Below are positions 16,755 to 25,047 of a stretch of DNA of 55,685 bases, piece after piece (positions within the stretch are counted from its first letter, which is position 1; the number at the start of each line of letters is the position of its first letter). This DNA comes from Myxococcota bacterium (GTDB lineage Bacteria; Myxococcota_A; UBA9160; UBA4427). Both the position numbers and the translations under genes were made by a program. Under the pieces are notes generated by a model. It saw nothing but the letters and a program-made list of their open reading frames with translations, did not search any database and was not told the origin of the DNA. The DNA lies in assembly GCA_030748735.1 (NCBI GenBank), contig JASMLK010000105.1, positions 1 through 55,685 of the forward strand. Direction: 5' to 3'.

Positions 16755-18434
16755 TCAATCGTTTGCCGTGCCGTCCCGCCAGGCCTGCACGCGTGCACGT
16801 GCCGCATCGGACGCAGCATCCCGCCAGTCGGGCTCGTCGGTTGCGATGACGACCCTCGACTCGCGCGGCCACTCACTCGGCGGCTCGAAGTGTTCGAGGC
16901 TGTAGGCGAGGAACTCGGGCCCGGCGTCGGACGCGTCGGTCCCCGAGCTTTCACGAGCGGCGAGTCGCGCGAGGGCTTCGTCTTTCGCGCACTGCACTTC
17001 GAGCAACACGACTTCGACGCCGCTCCGTGCCGCCCACTCGCGGACCGCTTCGCGCTGGTACGCTGTGGTGAAGCTCGCGTCGAGGACCGCAATCCGGCCG
17101 CCCTCGGACACGCTGGCGGCCCCTTCGAGCAGGGCTTCGTAGACGGCCGCTGTGCGATCCGTCGCGTAGAGCCCCTGGTTCGGAGGACCGCCCGCTTCGC
17201 TGTGATCGTCGGGACGCATACCGGCAAGCTGCTTGCGCGTTCGATCCGAGCTGATCACCACACCACCACAGGCCGCCGCGAATTCGCGCGCGACGCTGCT
17301 CTTCCCACTGCCCACGGTGCCGCACGTGATCGCCACCCAACCCGCTGGGCGTGGCTTCAAGAAACCTTCGGCAAGACCCAGATGCCGCTCCGCGCTCTCC
17401 TGGGCGGCCGCGCGTTGGTCGGGCGTGATCTCGGCATCCACCGTCGCGAGCAAAGCCACCTTGGCACGAACTGCGGAACGATAGGCCGCGTAGGGATCCA
17501 CCAGGGTGTAGAGACCGAAGTCGCCACTCGCTTCGGCGTAGCGAGCAAGGAAGCGCTCGGCGAGTTCGGGGGCGCCGCGGTAGGTGAGGTCCATCGCGGT
17601 GAAGGCCACCTCGCTCGCGGTGTCGATCTTGCGGAAGTCTTCGTTGAATTCGGTGCAGTCGATGATCGAAGGCGTGGTGTCGTCCCCATCGAACCAGATG
17701 TGGGCGAGTTGGAGGTCCCCGTGGCCGTCGACGGCGCGACCCTCGAGGCGTCGTTGCTCGATGTCTCCGGCGCGTGCCTCGAAGACCTCGTCGAAGCGAA
17801 CGCGCAGAGCCCGCGCCCGTGTGGCCGTGGGCTCGTCGGGCGCGTGCTCTTCGATCAGGTCCAAGGATTCCAGCACCGGCGCTTCGATGCGGCTTCGCCA
17901 CTCGCCCGCGTCCCACGGTGCGGGGCTCCCCAGACCGTGGCTTGCGTGGAAAGCCGCAACGCGCTCCGCTGTTGCATCGATGTGCGCCGGACTGAGTTCG
18001 CCACGCTCGAGCAGACTCTGCCCATCGCAGTCATCGCGCAGGCGACGCATCACGACGCAGTGCTCGAGCCCCTCGTCTTGCGGCGGGATGTCTTCACGCA
18101 CTTCTCCCACGCCCCAGTCGTCGCCACGACGTTGCAGCGGAGACACGCCGAGATAGACGTCCTCGGCGAGTCGGCGATTGAGCCGCACTTCGTCGAGGCA
18201 GTCCTGGTTGCGCTCGGCGCGCGTCGCAAACGAGAGGAACGGGAAGTGCACCGCCTTGCGAATCTTGTAGACGCGGTCGCGTGTCAGGAAGAGATGCGAG
18301 ATGTGGGTCTGGATATGCGCGGGCGGCGGCTCACCATCGGCGCGGCCGATCTCCAGCCCTTCGACCAGACCCTCTGGCAACGGTTCGGTGATTTCACTGC
18401 CCACGCGCCCGGGGCCGGCTACACGTTCAGTCAT
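16755..18434 (-). CDS. Bifunctional aminoglycoside-phosphotransferase-like / AAA kinase-like protein
   Basis: 559 aa with two parts. The N-terminal domain (about 40-330) is an APH/protein-kinase-like fold with the catalytic loop 'DGHGDLQLAHIWF' (HGD at 238-240) and the metal-binding 'IIDCTEFNEDFR'. The C-terminal domain (about 365-555) has a Walker A motif GTVGSGKSS at 372-380, then 'VVISSDRTRKQL' and 'GGRIAVLDASFTTAYQREAV', resembling zeta-toxin/gluconokinase-type P-loop kinases. This fused architecture occurs in many proteobacteria; its substrate is not known. It is a cytosolic small-molecule kinase by inference, probably not an antibiotic resistance enzyme. Confidence 0.85.
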   Translation of the reverse strand: MTERVAGPGRVGSEITEPLPEGLVEGLEIGRADGEPPPAHIQTHISHLFLTRDRVYKIRKAVHFPFLSFATRAERNQDCLDEVRLNRRLAEDVYLGVSPLQRRGDDWGVGEVREDIPPQDEGLEHCVVMRRLRDDCDGQSLLERGELSPAHIDATAERVAAFHASHGLGSPAPWDAGEWRSRIEAPVLESLDLIEEHAPDEPTATRARALRVRFDEVFEARAGDIEQRRLEGRAVDGHGDLQLAHIWFDGDDTTPSIIDCTEFNEDFRKIDTASEVAFTAMDLTYRGAPELAERFLARYAEASGDFGLYTLVDPYAAYRSAVRAKVALLATVDAEITPDQRAAAQESAERHLGLAEGFLKPRPAGWVAITCGTVGSGKSSVAREFAAACGGVVISSDRTRKQLAGMRPDDHSEAGGPPNQGLYATDRTAAVYEALLEGAASVSEGGRIAVLDASFTTAYQREAVREWAARSGVEVVLLEVQCAKDEALARLAARESSGTDASDAGPEFLAYSLEHFEPPSEWPRESRVVIATDEPDWRDAASDAARARVQAWRDGTAND

Positions 18435-18604
18435 TCGCCTCGATCCGATTCAAAACCAAGCAGGACCGAGGCTAGTGGATCTCAGCGCGAGATACCGATC
18501 ATGCGCGTTCGGCTTTCGGCGCAAGCGGTCAGTCCATTCGCGTCCGATCCCATCTCGAATCGGTTAGCCTACGCTCGCTCGACCATGACCAGGGGAAACT
18601 ACGC

Positions 18605-19258
18605 GTGACGACCGTCGACTCTCGCGATCGATCCATGATCCTCGCCCACTACTACCGCGCCATGACAGGGCGAGCGGACATCTGGCGTACGCGGATGGAC
18701 GCCACGAGCAATTGGGCCATTGGCGCGACCGCAGCGATGGTTTCGTTCGCGATGAGCAACCCGGCGTCGCCGCACTATGTCGTCTTCATTTCCGCGATCC
18801 TGACTGCGAGCTTTCTCTTCCTCGAAGCGCGGCGGCTGACTTTCTATCACTTGTGGCAACAACGGGTTTTGATTCTCGAACGCGGGTTGATTCGGCCGGC
18901 GGTCGCCGGTGAGGCGGGCGAGCAGAAAGGCGACACCCAGCTCGCGGACGAACTGGTTCCGCACCTCGGGCGAACCGTCCCCGTGATGCGCCTGCGGAAG
19001 GCTGCGGCGCGAAGGCTGCGCCGAATCTACCTCTACCTGTTTGCCGTCCAACTCCTGGCCTGGAGCCTCAAGCTCTCGATCCATCCGACGCCCGCCGGAT
19101 CGCTGCGCGAATTCATCGAACGCGCCCAGACCGGGCCGGCACCGGGCCTCGTCGTGGTCGTGGGGGCCGTCAGCTTCATCGGGTTGCTCGCGTGGGTCGC
19201 ACTGCGACACGGCGGTGTCGATCGCTCGCAGGGAGAGGGTCCGACCGCGAACGCCTGA
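18605..19258 (+). CDS. DUF2270 integral membrane protein
   Basis: 217 aa from GTG 18605 (AGGGGA about 9 nt upstream). The signature 'HYYRAMTGRADIWRTRMDATSNWAIGATAAMVSFA' fits DUF2270, where a soluble helix with R-x-D-x-T-x-N-W precedes a pair of TM helices (about 38-72). Two further helices follow at about 140-158 and 180-200. Function unknown. It is divergent from the phosphotransferase fusion and ends 2 bp before a large palindrome that separates it from the DUF4266 operon. Confidence 0.8.
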   Translation: MTTVDSRDRSMILAHYYRAMTGRADIWRTRMDATSNWAIGATAAMVSFAMSNPASPHYVVFISAILTASFLFLEARRLTFYHLWQQRVLILERGLIRPAVAGEAGEQKGDTQLADELVPHLGRTVPVMRLRKAAARRLRRIYLYLFAVQLLAWSLKLSIHPTPAGSLREFIERAQTGPAPGLVVVVGAVSFIGLLAWVALRHGGVDRSQGEGPTANA

Positions 19259-19260
19259 AT

Positions 19261-19286
19261 GCTAGAGGCCCGGCCGGACCTCTAGC
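19261..19286. promoter_or_regulatory. 26-bp near-perfect palindrome between DUF2270 and the DUF4266 operon
   Basis: Arms GCTAGAGG and CCTCTAGC flank a core CCCGGCCGGA; all but the two bases flanking the CCGGCCGG centre are self-complementary. It begins 2 bp after the DUF2270 stop and ends 58 bp before the DUF4266 start. There is no T-tract on either strand, so it is an imperfect match to a rho-independent terminator. It could be a transcription barrier, an RNA stability hairpin or an operator for the envelope redox operon. Confidence 0.55.
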
Positions 19287-19344
19287 CGTTCGCCAGTGGG
19301 GGCACGCTACACTGGGCGGGGCGCCACGTGAGGGAGAAGCGCAG

Positions 19345-19572
19345 GTGAATTGGAGTTCGAGGATGGCACTGGTTCTGGCTGCGCTCTTCTTGCTCGGAAC
19401 TTCGGGCTGCAAGAACGTCGAGTTCTACCAGAAGCAACGCCTGAACGATCCGGCCATGAAATTCGACGACGACCCGGCGCAGACCCACTTCGTGCAGAAG
19501 ACGTTCTACTCGCGCGAAGGCAGTGCGGGCGGCATCGGCACCGGCGCTGGGGGTGGCTGCGGGTGTTATTGA
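19345..19572 (+). CDS. DUF4266 lipoprotein
   Basis: 75 aa from GTG 19345, with AGGGAG about 9 nt upstream. A short signal peptide ends in the lipobox LGTSGC. The mature chain carries the DUF4266 signature 'KQRLNDPAMKFDDDPAQTH', then 'FYSREGSAGGIGTGAGGG', and ends CGCY at the very C-terminus. The conserved Gly-rich, Cys-x-Cys tail on such a short lipoprotein suggests a metal-binding or redox-linked anchor point. Its stop overlaps the TTG start of the DUF3570 gene by 4 bases. It is the first gene of a four-gene overlapping operon. No function is established to my knowledge. Confidence 0.85.
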   Translation: MNWSSRMALVLAALFLLGTSGCKNVEFYQKQRLNDPAMKFDDDPAQTHFVQKTFYSREGSAGGIGTGAGGGCGCY

Positions 19573-20798
19573 CACCGAGAGCGCTCGTCGCGGTCGCTGT
19601 GTCGATCATCGTGCTGGCCGGTGTCAACGCCATGCCGTCGTCCGCCGATGACGCGACCCCCGACGTCGCCGCCGCGACCTTCACAGGGAGTGGCGAAGCC
19701 GGAACCGGCAGCGCGTCCTTTCGCATCGGCTACTACGACAACGACGACAAGGGGGACGGGAACCCCTTCCTCGATGAAGCGCTGACCGTCATCGAGCCCG
19801 TCGTGATCGTCGACTACAACGTCACCGATCGCCTCGGCGTCTACAGCAAGTTTTCGTACGACGATGTGACGAGTGCCTCGATCGAGCGGCTGAGCAACTT
19901 TTCCGAGCAGTCCGGTGCCAGCTCCGACTTCTACATCGGCCTCGACCTGGGCGCCCGATACGAACTCAGCGAGAACCGCCGCGTCGGCGGCTTCGTCGGA
20001 GGAAGTGTCGAATACGACTACACCTCGATCGGTTTCGGCGGCGATTTCGCGCAGGATCTCGCGGAAAAGAACGCGACCGTGAAGGTTTCGGCCAACGTCT
20101 ACTTCGACAGTGTCGACGTGATCCAGTTCAACGGGGAAGAGGACGGCAGTGCCAATCGTCGCTCCTATTCGGCGACTGTTTCCTGGTATCAGATCATCGA
20201 CAAGCGAACGCACGCCGAAACCGGCGCCACGATCGGCGTGCAGACGGGCTTTCTCGAAACCGCCTACAACGCGGTGGTGATCGAGGATCCGGCCGACGCC
20301 CCGAACCCCAACCTCGACAACCGCGCGCGGGGAACCGAGGTCACCGAAGAGCTTCCCGGCACGCGCGTCCGCGGCAGCGTCTTCGGGCGCGCGCGCTATT
20401 CGCTGCTTCGCAACACGGCATTGGAAGGGGGCGGCCGTCTCTACGCAGACGACTGGGGAATTCGCAGCCTGACGCTCGAACCGGTCGTCCGGCACTGGCC
20501 GTTGGATTCATTGGGTGGCCACCTCGGCTACCGCTACTACGTCCAGAGCGCGGCCGACGACCACGACGACCACTTCACCACAAGCAAGTCAAAGCGCACC
20601 CAGGACTCGGATCTCGCCGCGTTCGATGCGCACGGCATTCACGGTGGCATCTCGTGGATGCCCTGGCCATCGCTCGAGTTCAACTTCGACGCGGGCTACA
20701 CGTTCCGCGAAGACGGACTCGACCAACTGATGTTGAGTGCTGGCGCACGAGCGAGTTTCGACGCCCGGCCACTCAAGAGGCTCTTGTGGCCGGATTGA
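19569..20798 (+). CDS. DUF3570 outer-membrane beta-barrel protein
   Basis: 409 aa from TTG 19569, which overlaps the DUF4266 stop; a GTG two codons earlier is an alternative. After a signal peptide (ALVAVAVSIIVLAGVNA) the chain is a series of amphipathic strands with aromatic girdles and Asp/Asn-rich turns, such as 'GSASFRIGYYDNDDKGDGN', 'VVIVDYNVTDRLGVYSKFSY' and 'LSAGARASFDARPLKRLLWPD'. There is a His/Asp-rich loop (DDHDDHFTTSKSK) near residue 325. It is probably an outer-membrane barrel. A TGAT tetrapeptide lies at 20220-20231. The stop overlaps the thioredoxin-like gene's start by 13 bases. Confidence 0.85.
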   Translation: MTPRALVAVAVSIIVLAGVNAMPSSADDATPDVAAATFTGSGEAGTGSASFRIGYYDNDDKGDGNPFLDEALTVIEPVVIVDYNVTDRLGVYSKFSYDDVTSASIERLSNFSEQSGASSDFYIGLDLGARYELSENRRVGGFVGGSVEYDYTSIGFGGDFAQDLAEKNATVKVSANVYFDSVDVIQFNGEEDGSANRRSYSATVSWYQIIDKRTHAETGATIGVQTGFLETAYNAVVIEDPADAPNPNLDNRARGTEVTEELPGTRVRGSVFGRARYSLLRNTALEGGGRLYADDWGIRSLTLEPVVRHWPLDSLGGHLGYRYYVQSAADDHDDHFTTSKSKRTQDSDLAAFDAHGIHGGISWMPWPSLEFNFDAGYTFREDGLDQLMLSAGARASFDARPLKRLLWPD

Positions 20799-21322
20799 TC
20801 GACAAGCCAACGCACCGAATCGCGCTTGGCGCGAGTGCGTTGCTCATCGTTTCGCTCGCGACGGGAGCCATCGCTTCCGACCCTGCGACCCTGCGCTTTC
20901 ATGACATGGACGGGCAGGCCCACGATGCTGACGCCATGCTCGCCACGGGCCGGCCCGTCGTGTTCGTCTTCTGGCAGACCTGGTGCCCTTCGTGCAAGAA
21001 GGAGGCGCCGGAACTCGCCCATGCGGTCGAGCGCTATGGCGATCGCATCGCGTTCTTCGGTGTGATCTCGGGCCCCGACGAAGATGTCGACGATAAGGAC
21101 GTCCGCGAGACTGCGAACGACTGGGGGCATCTCCAACCCCAGATCCGCGATCGCGACCTTGCGCTCGCCACGCGATTCGATGTGACCGGAACGCCGCTCA
21201 TCGTGGTGCTGGGCACGGAGGCCCGTGTGTTGTATCGCGGTTATCGACTCCCCGACGACTGGGACGCGTTCTTGCCTGCTGCACCCGCAACGCCAGAAGG
21301 CCAGGTCGCGCAACCGCAGTGA
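20786..21322 (+). CDS. Periplasmic thioredoxin-like (TlpA/ResA-type) protein
   Basis: 178 aa from GTG 20786 (AAGAGG 5 nt upstream), inside the end of the DUF3570 gene. The signal peptide ends about 'GAIA-SD'. The redox-active WCPSC is at residues 66-70, preceded by 'VVFVFWQTW' (strand beta1), and the cis-Pro is in 'VTGTPLIVVLG'. It is shorter than most TlpA proteins but has the complete thioredoxin core. In this operon it may keep the Cys residues of the DUF4266 lipoprotein reduced or prepare a metal site (inference). Its stop overlaps the ApbE start (GTGA). Confidence 0.88.
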   Translation: MAGLIDKPTHRIALGASALLIVSLATGAIASDPATLRFHDMDGQAHDADAMLATGRPVVFVFWQTWCPSCKKEAPELAHAVERYGDRIAFFGVISGPDEDVDDKDVRETANDWGHLQPQIRDRDLALATRFDVTGTPLIVVLGTEARVLYRGYRLPDDWDAFLPAAPATPEGQVAQPQ

Positions 21323-22338
21323 CCCCTGCCCGCGCAAGTGCTCTCGCGTTCGCCGCGCTGCTCGCGTCTACGCTGCTGATCGCGAAGGTCGGCCTGGCGG
21401 AACGCCCACCCGACGCGGAGCTGATTCGCGTCGAACGTCACGTCGGCGTCATGGGAACCGATCTGCAGATCAAGGTGCTGGGTCGCGACCGGGCACGGCT
21501 CGAAGCGGCGGTCGACGCGGCCGATCGCGAACTGCGGCGCGTCGAAGACATGATGACCGACTGGCGCCCTTCCCCGCTCACCCGGCTGAACGACGCCGCC
21601 GGGCAAGGCCCCTTCGACGTTCCCGCAGAACTCGCCGCCATCGTGGCGCGTGCGATCGAAGTCTCGCGAATCACCGAGGGTGCGTTCGATGTCACGTACG
21701 CCGGCGTTGGACGACTCTGGGACTTCAAGGCGAAGCCACCGCGGATCCCCGATCGGAAGCAGATCGAGGCGGGACTGCGCCTCGTGGGTTCGAGTCGTTT
21801 GGAGGTCGACCCGGAGCGGCATGCCGTCGCACTGCCGCGCGGGATGCGGGTCGGTCTCGGGGGCATCGCCAAGGGTTACGGGGTCGACCGCGCCATGCAG
21901 GTGCTGCTCGACCTCGGCATTGAGCACGCGATCGTCAACGCGGGAGGCGACCTCAAGGCCCTCGGCCGCAACGGCGACGCACCCTGGGAGATCGCCGTGA
22001 AGCATCCGCGCGACCCGGAACACGTGATCGCCGTGTTACGCGTGTCGAATACCGCGATGGTCACGTCCGGCGACTACGAACGCTTCTTCGAACATGAAGG
22101 ACGCCGCTACCACCACATTCTCGACCCGCGCACCGGTTACCCGAGCGAGGGTGCGATGAGCGCAACCGTCATCGCCCCCCACGCCGAACTCGCCGATGCC
22201 CTGGCAACCGCGCTCTGCGTGATGGGCCCCGAGCGGGGCCTCCCACTCATCGAAGCGCTGCGACGGGTCGAAGCGATCGTGATCGACATGGCGGGCAATC
22301 CGCACGCCACTTCGGGGTTGCGCGACAGCCTCGAGTGA
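21319..22338 (+). CDS. apbE: FAD:protein FMN transferase
   Basis: 339 aa from GTG 21319, overlapping the previous stop by 4 bases. A signal peptide without a lipobox is followed by the ApbE fold: 'GTDLQIKVLG', 'DAADRELRRVEDMMTDWRP', 'GAFDVTYAGVGRLWDF', 'GLGGIAKGYGVDRAMQVL', 'AIVNAGGDLKALG' and the metal/FAD loop 'HHILDPRTGYPSEG'. ApbE enzymes transfer FMN from FAD to a Thr/Ser in periplasmic targets such as RnfG/NqrC-type FMN-binding domains. No such target domain is encoded in the window, so the acceptor is unknown. Last gene of the operon. Confidence 0.93.
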   Translation: MTPARASALAFAALLASTLLIAKVGLAERPPDAELIRVERHVGVMGTDLQIKVLGRDRARLEAAVDAADRELRRVEDMMTDWRPSPLTRLNDAAGQGPFDVPAELAAIVARAIEVSRITEGAFDVTYAGVGRLWDFKAKPPRIPDRKQIEAGLRLVGSSRLEVDPERHAVALPRGMRVGLGGIAKGYGVDRAMQVLLDLGIEHAIVNAGGDLKALGRNGDAPWEIAVKHPRDPEHVIAVLRVSNTAMVTSGDYERFFEHEGRRYHHILDPRTGYPSEGAMSATVIAPHAELADALATALCVMGPERGLPLIEALRRVEAIVIDMAGNPHATSGLRDSLE

Positions 22339-22380
22339 AACCAGGTCAGACTCGTCGGGCTACCTGTCTGGTCACGCTGC

Positions 22381-23418
22381 TTACGGCGTTTCGATGTGGA
22401 TCTCGTCGGAATCCGGCGGCAGGTCGAAGGTCTGGAGATCGCGCACCAGGATCGTGTCACTCGACAAACCGCGACGGAAGATCCGCTCACCGATCCCAGC
22501 AGGCGGTGCCGGAACGAGATGGTAGAGGGCTAGCTGCTTCACCCCCGCCTTCGCGGCCCCTTCTTCCAGGGTCAGCGAATCAGCGTGATAGTCGATCACG
22601 TCGGTCATGACGCGTGGCAGGACGGGGACACCGACGTCCGTTGCGACTTCGATCATCTTGTCGAGCATGTGTCGGGAGAGCGCGTCGTGGAAGAGCAGGT
22701 CTGCCCCGCGAGACGCTTCGAAGAGACTCTCGCTGGCGTTGGTATCGCCGCTGATCACGACCGAGCGACCGCGGTAGTCGACGCGATAGCCGACGGCGGG
22801 TGAGATCGGTGGGTGCTCCACGGAAAAGGACGTGACGGTCAGCAGGTCATCCTGCCAGACCACCTTTCCCGGCTCGAACGCAACAGCCGTCATCGGGTGC
22901 GCGTCGGGGGGCAGCATGTCCTCTCCGTGGTGGGCGACCCGATAGCCGCGGTCGAGTTGGTACGCGCGGTTGAAACCACCGACGACTTCGCCAACGCCTT
23001 CCGGGCCATGCACGCGCAAGCTCTCGCGGCGGCCCTGCACCCAACTCACGAGGTTCGCATCGGGCAGGCCGGAGATGTGATCCGAATGGAAATGGGTCAG
23101 GAACACGCCCGTGAGACGCTGCATCGGCATGCGGGCTTGCGCCATCCGCAGGGGCGAGCGCGCGCCCACGTCGAACAAGAGGAAGTGTTCGGGGGTGATC
23201 ACCGCGATGCACGCCTGCGCGCGTTCGGGGTCGTTGCCCAGCGGTGAAGCGCTGCCACACACCACCACACGCATGCCGTCGATGGGCGCCATCGTCGCCG
23301 ACATCGTGCCGCGAATGACGCGCTCGAACAGCGAGTCCTGAATTCCCGAACAGCCCACTGCTGCGGCGGCCATCACCAGGGTGGCCGTCACGACCACGAA
23401 CGTCTTCTTCGACTTCAT
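22381..23418 (-). CDS. MBL-fold metallo-hydrolase lipoprotein
   Basis: 345 aa from ATG 23418 with GGAGAGG upstream. The N-terminus is a lipoprotein signal peptide ending AVGC, so the enzyme is exported and anchored. The metallo-beta-lactamase metal motif is 'TGVFLTHFHSDHISGL' (HxHxDH), with a later metal ligand in 'VVISGDTNASESL' and the last His in 'ALYHLVP'. The layout resembles the ribonuclease Z/arylsulfatase-like branch of the superfamily. Convergent with apbE (42 bp gap) and followed upstream by nitronate monooxygenase on the same strand with a 35-bp gap, possibly co-transcribed. Confidence 0.85.
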   Translation of the reverse strand: MKSKKTFVVVTATLVMAAAAVGCSGIQDSLFERVIRGTMSATMAPIDGMRVVVCGSASPLGNDPERAQACIAVITPEHFLLFDVGARSPLRMAQARMPMQRLTGVFLTHFHSDHISGLPDANLVSWVQGRRESLRVHGPEGVGEVVGGFNRAYQLDRGYRVAHHGEDMLPPDAHPMTAVAFEPGKVVWQDDLLTVTSFSVEHPPISPAVGYRVDYRGRSVVISGDTNASESLFEASRGADLLFHDALSRHMLDKMIEVATDVGVPVLPRVMTDVIDYHADSLTLEEGAAKAGVKQLALYHLVPAPPAGIGERIFRRGLSSDTILVRDLQTFDLPPDSDEIHIETP

Positions 23419-23453
23419 CTGTGCCTCTCCATTGAGCGCGAAAGCGGTCTCGA

Positions 23454-24431
23454 TCAGGCCGCCGACATTCCCGCGAGGCGTTGCTGGATCAGTGCGTCCG
23501 CCTCGCTCATGATGCGATCGACCAGCTCCTTCACCGTCGGGATGTCGTGGATCAGACCCGCAACCATGCCACACGACCAGGCACCGGCGTCGACATCGCC
23601 TTCCTTCATGACGCGCGGATAGATCCCCGCGACTTCAGGCAGGATGTCCTCGAACTTGAGGTCGGCACCGAGCTCCTGCTCCTTGGCGATCAAGCGCTCG
23701 ACCCCTTCGTTGGTGAGGACGCGCTCGGTGTTGCGCAGGCCACGCATGATGAGGCGCGTGTCGAGTTCGCTCGCTTCGACGAGCGCCTGCTTCACGTTCG
23801 GATGAACGGGTGCTTCCTGGGTCGCGATGAAGCGCGTGCCCATGTTCATGCCTTCGGCACCCATCGCGAGCGACGCGACGAGGCTGCGGCCGTCCGCCAT
23901 GCCGCCCGAAGAGATGAATGGGATTTCGAGTTCTTCGGCGGCGCGAGGCAGCAGAATGAAGTTCGGCACGTCGTCTTCGCCGGGATGACCGCCACACTCG
24001 AACCCATCGACCGACACGGCATCACAACCGATGGCCTGAGCCTTGAGCGCATGACGGACCGACGTGCACTTGTGCACGACCTTGACGCCCGCCTCCTTCA
24101 ACATGGGCAACCACTCCGACGGGTTGTTTCCCGCCGTTTCGACCACACCGACACCGCTTTCGACGATCACCTTGAACAGGCCCGGATAGTCGGGCGGCGT
24201 CAACGCCGGCAGGAAGGTCATGTTCACGCCGAAGGGCTTGTCGGTCATTTCCCGACAGCGCGCGATTTCGGCCTCGAGCTTTTCGGGCGTGCCCTGGGTG
24301 AGGCCGGTGATGATGCCGAGGCCTCCCGCGTTCGAAACCGCCGCGGCCAGTTCCGCCAGGCCGACGAAGTGCATGCCGCCTTGCACGATGGGATGTTCGA
24401 TCCCCAGCAGTTCAGTGATTCGGGTCTTCAT
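23454..24431 (-). CDS. Nitronate monooxygenase family FMN enzyme
   Basis: 325 aa from ATG 24431 (MKTRITELLGIEHPIVQGGM). It is a TIM-barrel FMN protein of the 2-nitropropane dioxygenase family: substrate/FMN start 'PIVQGGMHFVG', 'SNAGGLGIITGL', the active-site His in 'DGFECGGHPGEDD', and the phosphate-binding 'PFISSGGMADGRSLVASLAMGAEGMNMGTRF'. Oxidises nitronates with O2; several members instead act as quinone reductases or enoyl-reductase-like enzymes. The RBS is GAAGGAA about 8 nt upstream. Located upstream of the MBL lipoprotein on the same strand. Confidence 0.9.
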   Translation of the reverse strand: MKTRITELLGIEHPIVQGGMHFVGLAELAAAVSNAGGLGIITGLTQGTPEKLEAEIARCREMTDKPFGVNMTFLPALTPPDYPGLFKVIVESGVGVVETAGNNPSEWLPMLKEAGVKVVHKCTSVRHALKAQAIGCDAVSVDGFECGGHPGEDDVPNFILLPRAAEELEIPFISSGGMADGRSLVASLAMGAEGMNMGTRFIATQEAPVHPNVKQALVEASELDTRLIMRGLRNTERVLTNEGVERLIAKEQELGADLKFEDILPEVAGIYPRVMKEGDVDAGAWSCGMVAGLIHDIPTVKELVDRIMSEADALIQQRLAGMSAA

Positions 24432-24633
24432 GGCGTGTTCTTCCTTTCGCGAATCGCCGCCGACGAAGGGCGCGCGTCGGCGGACCAGTAAACGGTCGAG
24501 GCCGAGGTTGTAGCGCCGAAACTTCGATCGCGAATCCCGTGCGACCGTTCGCACCGAAACCTCGCGCGGTTCGAGACCCTCCTCTCGCGATCCCGGCTGC
24601 CACCGATCCTGCTCGGGTTCGCACGACCAAACG

Positions 24634-24668
24634 AAAAACCCCGACCCGCGTCGAGAGACGGGCCGGGG
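24634..24668 (-). terminator. Rho-independent terminator (minus strand)
   Basis: On the minus strand CCCCGGCCCG and CGGGTCGGGG form a 10-bp stem (one G-U pair) with a 10-base loop, followed directly by five T residues. It lies about 50 bases after the TGA of the remnant at 24719-25012 and about 200 bases upstream of the nitronate monooxygenase start, so it terminates the remnant's transcript. Confidence 0.8.
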
Positions 24669-24718
24669 TCTCAGCGGGTCGGACTTTCCGACCCCACTCA
24701 TGTGGCGCGCGTGAAATT

Positions 24719-25012
24719 TCAGCGATTGAGATCGGCCGAGAACTCACCGTCCCAGTCGATCACGAGGTTGCCGACCTGCGGCGTACGCCCCGCGAAGGTT
24801 GCGTTGATCTCTTCGTCTTCGAGGGTGCCGGCCAGGGGCACGACGTGGCGGACGCGGGCGAAGGTGAATTCGATCTCGCCTTCGAACTCGGTGTCGCTTA
24901 CGAAGTCGGCTTCGACCTCGAAGGTCGCGAAGTTGACAGGGAAAGCGGGTGCACACCGACTGGCGGGCAGTGCGGTGCCGGCACCCTCGGAAGACGCCGC
25001 GAAATCGGGCTG
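24719..25012 (-). pseudogene. 3' remnant of an unidentified beta-rich protein gene
   Basis: Minus-strand frame of 97 codons ending TGA at 24719-24721, with coding-like G/C third positions: 'PVNFATFEVEADFV', 'TEFEGEIEFTFARVRHVVPL', 'EEINATFAGRTPQVGNLVID' and 'WDGEFSADLNR'. It alternates like a beta-sandwich. The frame stays open up to a TAG at 25109-25111, but contains no ATG, GTG or TTG near its 5' end, so the start has been lost. The terminator 50 bp downstream is intact. I do not recognise the family; a secreted or envelope protein is a guess from the composition. Confidence 0.5.
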
Positions 25013-25047
25013 AGGAGGAACTGAGATGGGTTTCGGCGTAACGCGGA

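Noticed and set aside
16755-18434. Aminoglycoside resistance gene
   Set aside because: The APH-like domain is fused to a P-loop kinase in a widespread non-resistance architecture; nothing indicates drug modification.
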